From positions 2,852,001 to 2,916,000 of the forward strand of contig JAGYVD010000010.1 in the NCBI GenBank assembly GCA_021209875.1: DNA of 64,000 nt, written 5' to 3'. Below the pieces are notes generated by a model that did not search any database, was not told where the DNA came from, and saw nothing but the letters and a program-made list of their open reading frames with translations. This DNA is from Rosellinia necatrix. Taxonomy: Eukaryota; Ascomycota; Sordariomycetes; Xylariales; Xylariaceae. Both the position numbers and the translations under genes were made by a program. This document shows, piece after piece, positions 21,438 to 33,200 of this stretch; the stretch's first letter is position 1; every line of letters begins with the position of its first letter.

Positions 21438-24239
21438 CTTCACCATGGGACAACCGTAGATCTAGGTGCTTGAAATGCCTTTCGGTGGATAATTGAGTAG
21501 AGAGGTATGATGATGATGATGATGATCTCACTAACCAGGCGGGCAATGTAACTTGGGTTAGTTTGGGGGTTCAGGGCGCCTGTCGTCGCTATTATAGTCA
21601 TTTGTTGTAGTCTTTCTTGTCTTGCAGGGGATTGCACCATGCTCGGCGTTTTGCATCACTAGGGATCTACTTTCTGCCGTAGCATCCAACTGAACCGGGC
21701 CCTCGTCTCTGGTCTATAGGGTCGGATCGTTCAGCTTTTTTAGGGTGTATGTACAGCAGGGCAATGGCAACGAGGAGGGCCCAAGAAACAAGACAGCGAG
21801 GGAGAGAGTTCGAAATGGAAGAAGGAATAGAACCAACCGGGTCTTCCGTAGATGGGTTCTTTTTCTCTTTCCTGTACATTCACCGAGCTTAACACGTGCT
21901 CATTTGCCAAAATACCATTCTTACAGCCTAGCCGTGAATGTGACGAGATGTCGGTGATGATAACCAGACGCCACCCGAATGGAACTGGCTACGTAGGTAG
22001 GTACTTGCCTCACACAATCCATGGCCCCTATTCACCAACCATCCCCTCAACCTCGTCATCCTCCATTCTCTTAATGGCAGCGCTAGAGTATTCGGGAAAT
22101 GGCCCATCCTATGGACACCTGTTGGGACTCGAAGATGAGCTCCATGGCTTGCAGAAGCACAATTTGTGATGAAGATCGTGGTACGAGACCCTTCATATGT
22201 TCTTTCAATAGCAGGTAGAATGATACATATTGACCGGCGCCGCCTAGGTGAAATACTTACCAAACACGAAATATACGAAAATCGGAGACTAATTGAGCAC
22301 AAGCAAGGATCCAGACATCGACCGGAGATCTCGAGTGGGACCTAGCGTCGGGTTTTCGGATGTGCTAATAGGAATAGAAGTCGACTAGAAACTATACGTA
22401 GTTGGAATTGGCAAATATCACGGTGTAGCCAGTCGGTCTTCGTCTACAAGATCCAACCACCCAGCCCCGGTCCCTAAAGATAGCCCACTTTCCCCTTTCA
22501 TCGCCGTTTACCACGTCACTCGGTGCTTACATCCTCGATTAATCTGGTCGATAGAGTCGGTCACCACATGGGCGGGAGTGCGAAAAGGAAGTAACACATA
22601 AGACAGCATTGGAATAGTCCCATATAGGGCCCGAATATTCGGACTAAAGAGCATGTTGTGCTGCAGCTTCGTGACAGGGGCGGCCACCCTGTCCTGCGGT
22701 ATTCGCCATACCACGATCAATATGCAAGGACAACAAATCACTCTTTGAAAATACTCAACCATACTAAAATCATCCAAAAAATAAAATGATTGACGTCCCG
22801 CCAGTAATGGTGGCTAGGTGGGCTCTATCCCCCAGGAACAAAGGTTCCGTTGTCACGGAGCTGATGTTGCAGTAAGGCTCAGCCACCCAGAGCAGAGAGG
22901 GACGCTGACTTCTATGAGCCCAATGTGAAAATAACGGGAAGGAAGATATGATATCAGAGAATCGCGCTGTCTGCAACAGTGTAATTTGTTACCAATAGCT
23001 TGGAAATCGAGAGATCAGCATGAGGACATGGTGGGCTTTACAAGATGAAGAATATAGATTTAATGACTCGAGCTTAATTCTTGCAACGAATTGTAACAAA
23101 TACACACTACAAATGAAACAAAGAGAGACTTTTGTATCTTGCTCGCGTATTGAGAGCCTGTAAATAACATCCTCGCTTCTATCAAAGACGTTCTTGCTGT
23201 GTGGATGGAATTGATGAATGGCGGGTATCAGAACTTGTAGCGGAAGCTGAGAAATGTACAGGCCTAAAAATAATAATCTAGGCCACCTTAAACCATCGGA
23301 AGAAACTTCCTACTATGGTGACGAGCCCAATGACTGGTGTGGTCAATGATGAGACGCCTATTTAATTTATATTGCTTGGCAAAGCTGAGAAGGCACCAAC
23401 AATAACGGAGATTTTACAGCAATGATACTACAACGAAGTATGTTGTCTTGAGATGATTTGATGAATGAGAATCTACAGATTCCGTTGACACGGTGAGTCA
23501 TGACAGCAACGCTTGTTCGATTTTCGGGGAACCCGAACCAAAAAAACTGTTTTATGGCTCAGTGGTCTCAAACTCAAGATCGTACAGAAATAAGAAACGA
23601 GACGAGCGGCAATTTTGTTACAAGAAACACCTACGTAGAATAGATCCAAATCATCAAATCGCCAACTTGGAAACGGTCAACCTTGAATAATATTATAGGA
23701 TAATATCACATACAAATGTAGAAGTGTTAGTATGCAAGTTTTAGGGACTGGAAGATGCAGAGTATTACAGACCTTTTGGTTCTTTTCATGGCGGTTAACG
23801 TGCTGGCCATTGTAGCAATGATACTCCAAACCCCTGTCCACCGGCATTACAAACGATAGCCGAAAGTTCGACGTAGCCCGCTTCGCTATACCTTTGTCAG
23901 CTGATAAGGGTGTATGCTTGCGACTGACCGACCAATGGCTTTCGTTTCGTCAATACTGCCCCTTGCGCAACCAGGCTAAGCGAGGCCTTGTGAGTGGTAC
24001 AGCAACCCTTGTTATATTGAGTAGTACAATAGCACCTGCTCGTCTACAGTGGTAGTCACGCCGCAGATCACTTGAATGTTCAACGTAGGGCTGTCCTCTC
24101 GAATATCTATGTGAACTGGGAAGTGTGGGGTTCAGGGACAAACCACATAGGAAAATAAGAAATAGTTGTCACATAGCCAGCGTAGCAGGGCTGCTTGGAA
24201 GCTACGTAACATTCTGAAACCCACCTGCCCCAGTGACTG

Positions 24240-24520
24240 GTAGAAAATTCTGCCATTTATTATTGTTACTGGCAAATATCACCTATTTCCCCGGCACAAG
24301 GTAATTATTTATTGATAAATTGATATATTGCTATTAGCCGTAATGATCAGAAAGCAAATAAGCAAGACTTTGAATAGATTTAATGCTTTCATAATTATTA
24401 GAAAGCTGTTTAATTCAGGTGTATTATTTTTTTCTCACTCGCTTTTATCAACGCCATAACTAAAACCGGACTTTAGCATTATTTTATTGTTCGAAGTGAC
24501 TTGTTATAATAGATGAGTTA
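24240..24520. other. AT-rich island
   Basis: A short island with many TA and AA/TT steps and almost no G+C runs, in contrast to the GC-rich genes. In ascomycetes such islands often mark repeats mutated by RIP. That origin is only inferred here, since no parent repeat is visible in the window. Confidence 0.45.
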
Positions 24521-25080
24521 CTAATTTGTCCAGGCCATTTGTACGCCATGTATTTTCGGGCCGTACCATGAATACTATAGCAAGGTTCTTGCCAGCTCTG
24601 CCATTTCACCGGCCATCATGCTACTTCAGTCCAAAAGAAGTTCGCTGTGAGCATAGCTGCTTTGAGCGTGAATCGCAACTTCTTGCTGCTTTTATCGCGC
24701 TACCAAAACACCAGAATACACGATATTGAATCATATGGCTGTCATTATAATAAATTCCTTCTGGATCGTAGTCATCCTTGCAACCAATAGCTCACAGATT
24801 ATCACCAGACTCATGATTATCCTCGAACTGTGAAGCTGACATCTCATCCAAAATTGGAGCTTAATAGGCTACACCAGTTCTCGATTCATGGTTACGTTGA
24901 ACATTCAATCACTTTCTTGCCTGAGCTGAAAGTCTAGCCCTTGCAAGAGCGCTCCCTTGCAAACAGATAATGATCATGTGGATTTTTACGCCGGACCGTT
25001 TACTCAGCATTATAGAAAAGGCGAGCGTCACCTCACACATATACTCCGAATCTAGGCAGTTGATCAGAAGCTTGGGAAAG

Positions 25081-25087
25081 TATAAAG
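25081..25087 (+). promoter_or_regulatory. Likely TATA box of the 120-aa gene
   Basis: TATAAAG lies about 150 bp upstream of the start at 25230. It is followed by a CT-rich tract (about 25099-25135), an arrangement common at strong fungal core promoters. Confidence 0.5.
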
Positions 25088-25229
25088 AGCTGCAAATTTC
25101 CCCCTTTACTCTCCCAATCTCTCATCTCTCTCGCAAGTACAGCACGCCGCCACCCTATCAGGAAGCCTCTTCTCACCATCAAACTCATACATTTCTTTGA
25201 CACGCCGCTCTTCCGATTCCTAGCCGAAA

Positions 25230-25670
25230 ATGGTTCAGCACTTCCGATTTATGCAGATGAAGAATTTAGGAGGCTACGTCTGCTGGCCAATGATCCAAAA
25301 TGTGACAACAAACACGACTGTTTGGAACCCCCGTAATAACGGCAATAAGTGGAAGCTCCTCCTCGGTACGCGTCTACTCACTGTCACTCTAAATCATTTA
25401 TGCGCTGTATTTGGATGGGGTGATTAACGAGTTCTGAAAATAGGCGAACATATCATGATCGACCTCAGCAGCGCTGACCATAAAGACGAGTTCCAAAATG
25501 GGCAGTTGTACAGAATCGGAGTCAATGTTCAGGCGGGCGACGATGCCTGGTGCGAGGAAGTGTTCCAGTACGACACTGCGAGCAATCTCACACTTTACAT
25601 GACAGTGAGCGGCAACCTCCCACATGGTCAGAATCTGGGTTACAACGGCACTTCACACCCATGGGATTAG
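25230..25670 (+). CDS. Small soluble protein of unknown function (120 aa, 2 exons)
   Basis: The coding sequence joins 25230-25365 and 25444-25670. The 78-bp intron (GTACGC to AATAG) joins KLLLG to EHIMIDLSS in frame. A TATA box and CT-rich leader lie just upstream, which supports a real gene. The protein begins MVQHFRFMQMKNLGGYVCWP and has no signal peptide or membrane segment. Alternating hydrophobic residues (LYRIGVNVQAG, NLTLYMTVSGNL) and Gly/Asn turns suggest an all-beta fold. Three Asn-x-Thr sites occur, but without a signal peptide they are unlikely to be glycosylated. I do not recognise a named family. It stands alone in about 8.8 kb of otherwise gene-free DNA, so lineage-restricted or acquired origin is possible. 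The downstream exon is better supported by composition than the first. Confidence 0.6.
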
Positions 25671-28373
25671 TGATGCACCAGAGCTTGCATGAAGCTAGGC
25701 TGAGCATTACATGGGCGGAAACTACGAACAGATTGTCAAAATCAGAAATGGGATGTTCCAGGTTGCGGTATCGCCTCCACTTATAGACCAGAAAAGGGGC
25801 AGTCATGTTGTCTTCGTCAAGGAACGACTATCTGCCCCGCCGTTGTTAATGTGGCCGTGCGCGCACTTATACTCGAAAAAGGAGAGAGACCGTATTTAAC
25901 TTCAATTCACTCATTTAGTCTCCGGTCATGAAGCTTTCCATACCAGTGCCTCGTTATTTGCATGCGTACTGAGCCATTCGCTGTTGCTGCCGTTTTTATA
26001 CTTGCCAACTTACTATTAACTTTTCATTCACAGAGCGCTATGGGCTCGAGGGAGAAGGTCGTAGCTTTAATCGTAACTATGTGCATATCTACTGTAAACG
26101 GATAGCTCACAAGGGCGCAATCTATTTCACAGCTATCTTGGACTGCATGCCGGCCAGCCTATGTTTAGAAAAGCACCTGCTCCAGCGACTAGGTTACCTT
26201 TACCTAGAATTACCAGCCAACCTAAATTTATCTCAATTCCTGCTCGTGTCCACATTTCGGTTATCTGTGACGCGAGAATTCCCTTCTCCGATCCAGAGTA
26301 GTGAACGTCCTTGGGGTACCACACGGGGTAATGCGGATTAAATCTTTCAAAAAGGAACATACCCTGCTTGTCTAATCATTCGTGTTTGAATTCTGACCTG
26401 ATTCGCAAGGCCCTCGATCACACAGCCTTAAATCCCGACCATGAGCGTCCTTTCACCCCTTCCTCCTTATCATAGGAAGAATGCCCAGAGTGAGGTCGAA
26501 TCACTAGGAGGTAGCAGCTGGGTCGCAAGTAGATAGCCAAGTATAGGGGTAGGGCTCAATATCATTGATTCCCAAGCCTACCATCTAGGCGGGAGACCTA
26601 CAGTCCTTATATACACAAACATGCCTCTAGAGCTACACCATAGGGTAGCTGGTACCTCGCCATGTGCTTTATCTACCTGACACTCCTAGGTTCAGGAGAT
26701 ATTTTTGGCTATCCCGTCCAAGTTTGATAGACCCGTAGCTCGAACGCCAGCGTCGATGTCTTTCGGAGAGAGACTTTGCATGAGCATCAAAAGCCGAGAT
26801 TCAGCGTTTAAAGGAATATGTCTGCGGGTCAGATATTATTCGTAGTGCGGTATAACTGTCCAAAGCATTGGGCTACGGTGAACGCATCTATGGTAGTAAA
26901 TATAGACAAAGAGCATGTTGGACGGCCATTGAGATGTAGTAAACTAGTTTTAAATAAAGTACAAAGAAGAGTATTTCAGACACTCTCTAATGATGAAATA
27001 ATAAGTAGTAATAACTTTATAATATAATATGTGAACGATTTATTATAAAAGAATTGATGGATTGATAAGATGTAGCAGAATTGACAGTCAGGAAGGGGGC
27101 TTCTTATCTACCTAGGTAACTGTAGATAAGAATTGTGCAGATTAGGTAAGGTAGCCTAAAGGCATTTGGCCCCTCCTTCTAATGCACATTATAGATTGTG
27201 ATGCCTGTTTTGGCCTGTTCCTTTTTATTGAACCCCAACACTATTTTCTATTGTCTGCATAAACAACAATGCTTCCAACACAGGCCTTAGTCTTCGTCAT
27301 TACTCGTCCTGGAATATCATGACGTCTAGTTTTGCGCATGCCTGCTCTACGATCTGACTTTCAATGATGCTTGATAAAATACCATAATAAGGAAGCTTGA
27401 CAGGGCCTAGTCGCTAACGATTACCTGATAGGCAAAACTGTGCAGTCTGGCACACATGTAATGCATGATTGTGCATGAATTAAAAACATAGAGTGGGCGG
27501 TTGTGGTCTTAATATCCCTCGAGGTCCTAATTATCCCTTGCTATGATTCCAAAGAGCTGTGTTTTCGGCGACAAAACGGGAAGGAAAGGAAACCAGAGGA
27601 GAGAATTGGAGGGGGTGCAAATATGATAGGTTGTGCGCTCGACGTAAGGCATTGGTAAATTATAGCTGGCTGTTTGTTTGCAGCAGCTACCCAACTGAAC
27701 TACCCAGGAGATAGGTTCTACTTCTCTGACCTCACTATACTTAGGGTTTAATATTTAAGTTTTGGGGTGGCCAGGCTTGGAGCCAGCACACATGCTGTAC
27801 GCCTTGAAGTCTACCAATCTAGATACATAGATAGGTGGCCAACCTGGGCATGTTGTGATGTGATGCGGTGTATTTCTGGGCTCGGACCGTTTCGATCTGC
27901 ATAAATAAGTACCCAAGTACCATGCATATTATACGCCTGAACTGCTACCGGACATACCTGGTAGGTAGGCTGGAATATACATATGTACTAGAAGCGCCTA
28001 TCTTGTAGAGACTCATTTCCACTGGCCGCCTCGTGATCCTACCTAGGCACTTAAGCAGGCAGGTTAGGGAGGGGGAAACGGCATAGTAGGTACTTTGTAG
28101 CACCATCATAAGCAACACGGGAACAGGGTAACTCGGAGGGATGGATGAAGAGGGGTTGACAGGAGATCGGGTTAAAGAGACCCCTGGGATTGGAGGTCAA
28201 AGCGCGAGGGGTGCCGTCACGATATCACAATTGTGCTCGGGACGGGGACAGTACCTACCTAGTGTATGTATGTGTTTAAACCCGGAGACACGTCAGGGAG
28301 ACCGGAGGACGGGGAGGGGAATGGAGCATGGGAAACGGAAGGGGGAAGCGGTGGTGTGGTAGGTTTTGTTAAG

Positions 28374-28416
28374 TGGTGCAGTTGGTAGAGGTCTGGCTGG
28401 GCTCTCGAGTTCGCAT
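28374..28416 (+). other. tRNA-like (pol III A-box) segment
   Basis: TGGTGCAGTTGG at 28374-28385 matches the pol III A-box consensus TRGYNNARNNGG at every position. A weak B-box-like GAGTTCGCAT follows at about 28407-28416. The full cloverleaf is not present. The 9-bp minisatellite starts immediately downstream, so the pair resembles the head and repeat tail of a tRNA-derived SINE. Confidence 0.35.
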
Positions 28417-28545
28417 ATGTAGTGTATGTAGTGTATGTGGTGTATGTGGTGTATGTGGTGTATGTGGTGTATGTGGTGTATGTGGTGTATGGGTGTATGT
28501 GGTGTATGTGGTGTATGTGGTGTATGTGGTGTATGTGGTGTTTGT
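28417..28545 (+). repeat. 9-bp minisatellite, GTATGTGGT type
   Basis: About twelve to fourteen tandem copies of GGTGTATGT with few substitutions (first copies carry TAGTGTATG) and one short unit near 28490. It yields open frames on both strands that are repeat artefacts. Confidence 0.9.
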
Positions 28546-29549
28546 AGTCGTTTTAGATGGACGCCACTATCACGCAATGGGGAAAATCATTTGCCTATTC
28601 GTTTTTGCCCTACAATTGTCTGTGTTGTCTGTGTCATTTACTGTGTGTGGTCCGTCTAGAAAGGGCATAGGTAGGGAAACGTTGGGAGTTGTTTTGACAG
28701 GGGTAACCTATGCTGATTCGTTGTTAGCATGAGAACATAAGCATGGGAACAGCTATGAAGCGTCCCACATCACCCGCACTTGTTCGGGGACAGGCTATGT
28801 AAATCAGCAGTACATATATCGAACCCGGGTTCGGGAAGGATCTGATAATCAACTTTCCCCATGTGCATGGCGTAGTAGGATTTGATCATACACCGAACCG
28901 TAACGGTTTCATGTCTGCTTAGTAGTGTAGGTTGTCTTGAGATCGAGCCGAAATATGGGCTCGGGTTACATCGCTGCTGTTCGGCGATGTGATTTTTTTT
29001 TTTTTGGTTTTGGGACAGATGGGGCTCCGTTTTAAATGCTATTCAGGAAAAGGGAAAAGGGAAAAGGAAAAAAAAAAAAGAAGAGAGAGGAAAAGAGGAA
29101 AAAAGAACAAGCATATACTTGTACTTGGCCCCTCCTAGCGGAGAACATATACAGTCGGGGCAGTTTGTGTTGATGGTTAATTTCTGTTATACAACACATC
29201 ATCTTCCTGGACAGGTACATATGTCAAGTTCTTCAAATTCGTCAAGTTCGTCAAGTTGTTACACAAGATAAATATTATTGGACATGGCTGTTCATGCTGC
29301 ATTATCTAGCGGCTTTCGTAGTACCTTCCTTGCATACTCAATCTTAGGTTACTACCAACTACCTACCTACCTAAGAGGTAGGCAGGTACCTATGTATGTG
29401 GTGTAGGTTCATAAGGTACCATACTGAAATATTTAAGGTACAGAGGTACATGTCCAGGTACCGATTTCTTGAAATTAGCAAGCAGTCTAACTCGGTGTGG
29501 ATAAGGTGGTCGAGCAATCAAATCAAAGAACACCCCTAACCGTTAGTGC

Positions 29550-29622
29550 CGCCCGAGCTTCGACCCGGGGTATGTCCCCATAGCTAATAGCAAGTGCAAT
29601 ATTGCTACCGACTGAGCCCCTA
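29550..29622 (-). other. tRNA-derived relic
   Basis: Read on the minus strand, GGGCTCAGTCGG (A box, 11 of 12 consensus positions) is followed about 40 bp later by GGGTCGAAGCT (B box, about 9 of 11). The spacing is right for a tRNA, but the acceptor and T stems do not pair well, so it is a pseudogene or SINE head and not a working tRNA. Confidence 0.35.
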
Positions 29623-30225
29623 TATGCTGCACCCCTATCTATACCAGGGTCGTCCTGAAGTGGGGCCCCAGTCGCAATCCAGTTGTGGTGTTCGTAGCGT
29701 GTTCCGTGCCTACCTAGGCACAACCCCGGTCGGCATCTACCAAGTATGTACCTCTTCTCAATCAAGATCCCGCCCGCCGCCATACTTCCTCCCACGACAC
29801 AAACCGCCTGGTACTCCAACCTCAAACCGTCCATTGCACCAGAGACAGACGGCCGGACGCACCCTCCATGCCGGATTGCAATTGAGCTTGTCTCACCCAG
29901 CCCTCTGGGTCACCATCTCGTCTGGCCATCACCGCGCGTCTAGCTCGTCCGGCACACTCCCCCGTGCCGGCCCCCAATGTCTCCCATCAACCTCGAACCC
30001 CTAAATTGCCTCTGCATCCGGATCGCAAACCCTCTCGTGCCCACGCCCTCGCCGGCTCCAGCAAGCTCCCGAGAGCCCAGCCTCTCCCTACACATCTAAT
30101 TCGAGTACATCCAGTCGAGTACATCCCGTCGAGTACCGCGGCTTCGCGTGCATCCTCCCTCTTTGTTTCTCTCTGTGTAGGCCCTCTCGCGCCGACGAGG
30201 GCCCCTGTCCCGTCCCGATCCCAGT

Positions 30226-33200
30226 ATGTCGTTGAATGGCCTCGACGACGTCAAGGTTAAAGAAGCCCATGACGCTGCCAAAATCGAAACTGGCGGGTGG
30301 TAAGCCATCTATCTCCCTGATTTTCGTTTATCCCCGTTTATTGCTCCCTATCTTCCGGGATCAAGCTTTGGTCCCGCGTGTCTGGAGTATAGTAGATCAT
30401 ATTGATAACATGCAACCGGCACAAATGTTCCACTCCCCGCTCCTCTCGCTTGTCCTGATTTAGCCGTGGCGAGCAAGACTTTTCTAGGACAAGTCGCAGC
30501 CTTCTGCCCTTGAATCTGTCGGATGCTGACATGCTGCTATCAACCTAGGTTTCTTCTCAAGTATGCGAGCCGGGATGAAATTGACATCCTCGATAGCGGC
30601 AATGGTGGCATTACCGATATCCGCAGCGCCATCGCGAGGTACGAGGAGCCATCGCCTCTGTATGGCTTTTTGAGATATAGACGGAGGAGTGTAATTATAA
30701 AATACATTCCTGAAGATTGCTCGAGGCTTGTCCAAGGTAGGTCGTTCTCGCCCCGAGGAACACGAGCCGCATTATTTCGCATAGTGGTACTCTCCTTCTT
30801 TTTGAAGATGGTTTGGCTAACAAGCTATTGCGTTCGTTCGTACTCAGCTCGCGCGGCTGTCCACTTTAATGCAATCTGCGACTATTTCCCCCATAACACC
30901 ACATTCGAGATCGGCGTCGCCAAGGACTTGAAGGACAGCAAGCTTTCGGCAGCATGCTCTCTTCATGCTGCTTCCGGGTCTTCGTCCTCATCGACGAGTT
31001 CGTTGCGCAGGCGAAGGCTGAACGAAATTGCGGAGGAGGAAGAGGAGGAGGAAAGGGAGAGAAAACGACAGTCGGTTGTGAAGGAGGAGGATCGTCCTAC
31101 TTCCTCCATTTACTCAGATGCCCCTACCGCGCCTTCATCCCCTGAAGCACCGGTTGTCCTCGACCGCCAACAAATCACAGACCCACCCGAAAACGCCTTT
31201 GCTTCTACTAAGAATGTTCCAGATTTCGTCGGGGTCAGTGGACCAACATCCCCCACCAGGTCTGAATTTGGGGGTCGGTTGTCATCGCAATCATCTCGCT
31301 ACGAAGGGTATGGCTCGCCTTACAGTCAAGGAAGAAAAGTCAAACTCGGACCACGGCCATCAATAGAGGCCCACAAGAGACCCTCAACTGCGGAAAACTT
31401 CAGACCTATCGCTGCACTCCCCGCAGGTTTCAAATTCTTTAAGGGGTCAAAGAAAGGGAAAACGCACGAACAGGGCCAAGGTGAAGGGATCCCGACAACC
31501 GCACCAGTATCCGATCCACTACTGCAATCCCCCGACGACCAACTCCCTCCGCGGCCTGCAACGAGCTCTGGGGCCTCTATCAAGTCGATGGCGCCTTCAG
31601 TGGCACCATCGATCGCGGCCTCAATGGCGCCAGTCCGAGAGGGCAAGATAACGCCTGAAAAGGCCCGTCTTATGAAGGCCATGAAGCTTAGGGAGAAAAG
31701 GATGCAAGATGCCAAGTCGGGATTTTTAACCCCAGCTGAGCAGCGGAAGCCTATACATAATGACGAAACCACACCTAATATTGAGCCTTCAAACCCCCAC
31801 GGAGAGCCCACTCCAAATGTTGGTGTCTCTACTGATCTATCGATTGCTGCGATATCGAAGCCTGAAGCAGACTCTAAGGATAATGCTTTGGATTCGCATC
31901 CCTCCTCCCCCGGTGCTGCTTCGTCCACAGGCATTGGCGACTCCACCAAGGCATCCTCTCTATCTGATTTGACTGATGAGACAATCCAAGCGCCCAAGGG
32001 AGCCGCTGAGGGGTCTGAAGAAGAGACCAATGAGGACACTGTCGATCTCGTTAACAATGTTGATGTTTCAGCCGCCAAGTTTACGAAAGATACTGAGGAA
32101 TCTACTCAAATTCCGGAGAGCACCACTCCACCCTCGGCCAGTGCCCACGTCGACACGGGCTTGGGAGATGACCACAACATCGTCAAAGAGCAACCGGGAA
32201 CCCTTCCCTCATCTGCTTCTAATGAGACAAAGCCTTCGACTACAACGATATCACCAACCCCAAGCCTCAAATCCAAATTCTCTAGAACAGACGTCACAGT
32301 CCCTACGGAGCTTGCTCACGGTATTAACGACGAAGTCCCTGCCCCTCCAACTGCCGACTACGAATCGCCGAAACAAGACGTAGATTTGAAGAACAGACCT
32401 GAAATTTTGTTGGCTTCTCCACCGAATCCTTCTAGGCAAAAGGCTACCGTTGAGCGGATTCGCACCGACCTGACAACCCAACAGGCCTCTCAAGTTGAGC
32501 CCTCCGATCCTTTGGATGACGATGCTTTGATGGATGAGCTGCAGACCGCTACTCTCCAAGAAGCAAAACCGATGCTGGTCTCGAAGTCCCCAATTACTCC
32601 CGTTTTCCCAAGTCCAGGTAGCCCACCTAAGAAGGACGCACGCGTACCTCGCGCCGCATCCAACCCTATGCGTGGCTCGCTTCTCATGCCTGTGGACTTG
32701 TCCCAGGGAAACACTGCCAGGAGTGTCTCATCAGGCGGCGGCCCATTTGCTAACAGCCTCACTCGCAACCCCTCTAACGCGAGCATACAATCAAAGAAGA
32801 GCAATGTCGGATCGAGCATTTCACAACGTATCAAAGCTCTGGAGGCGCTTTCTGGTAATCCGAATGAAGAACGGGCTCGGCCTACAACACCGTCTTCTAC
32901 ATTCTTTACTGTTCGAAAGCAGAGCACGAGAGATGCATCGAAATCGTCCTCGGCTATAGATCGCGCGAGTGCTGCCATGCCTCCTCCTCCCACGCCTGAG
33001 CGTTCGCGAGATCCGACTCCTGAGACGCCTGATTCGAAACGGGAGAGGTCTAGCTCAGTTGCTAGTAGATTGACTATGTTCGAGGGTCAGAATGCGCCTC
33101 GCGGACGGCCCGAATCGGTTCAAGTCACAGCTCGTATTATTCGTGGTGCAACTGCGCCATTTACTAACCTTGGAAATGCGTCCAGGAAGCCTGGCGATGC

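Larger units (their letters stand above)
21438..25229. other. Gene-free, partly AT-rich intergenic block
   Basis: No coding region is supported across 3.8 kb. A GAT run lies at 21506-21528. Composition drifts to AT-rich from about 23.0 kb and is clearly so at about 24240-24520. The last 150 bp form a plausible promoter for the gene at 25230. Degraded transposon sequence is possible, but no transposase-like frame remains readable. Confidence 0.5.
25671..30225. other. Gene-free intergenic block with repeats and tRNA-like remnants
   Basis: No protein gene is supported across 4.5 kb. It holds an AT-rich patch (about 26935-27075), TACCTAGGTA-type motifs (27106-27116 and 29350-29390), a 9-bp minisatellite, two tRNA-like segments, a 14-bp perfect palindrome CGAACCCGGGTTCG at 28820-28833, a purine-rich run (29045-29105), and the CT-rich leader of the next gene. 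Confidence 0.5.

Noticed and set aside
23550..23585. D-arm-like GGCTCAGTGG, a possible tRNA start
   Set aside because: No B-box or pairing T arm follows at tRNA distance.
26818..27027. 69-codon frame in an AT-rich patch
   Set aside because: Composition-driven; AT-rich codons and no recognisable motif.
28293..28732. Cys-Gly-Val and His-Ile repeat frames over the minisatellite
   Set aside because: The 9-bp period keeps all frames open on both strands; there is no non-repeat protein sequence.
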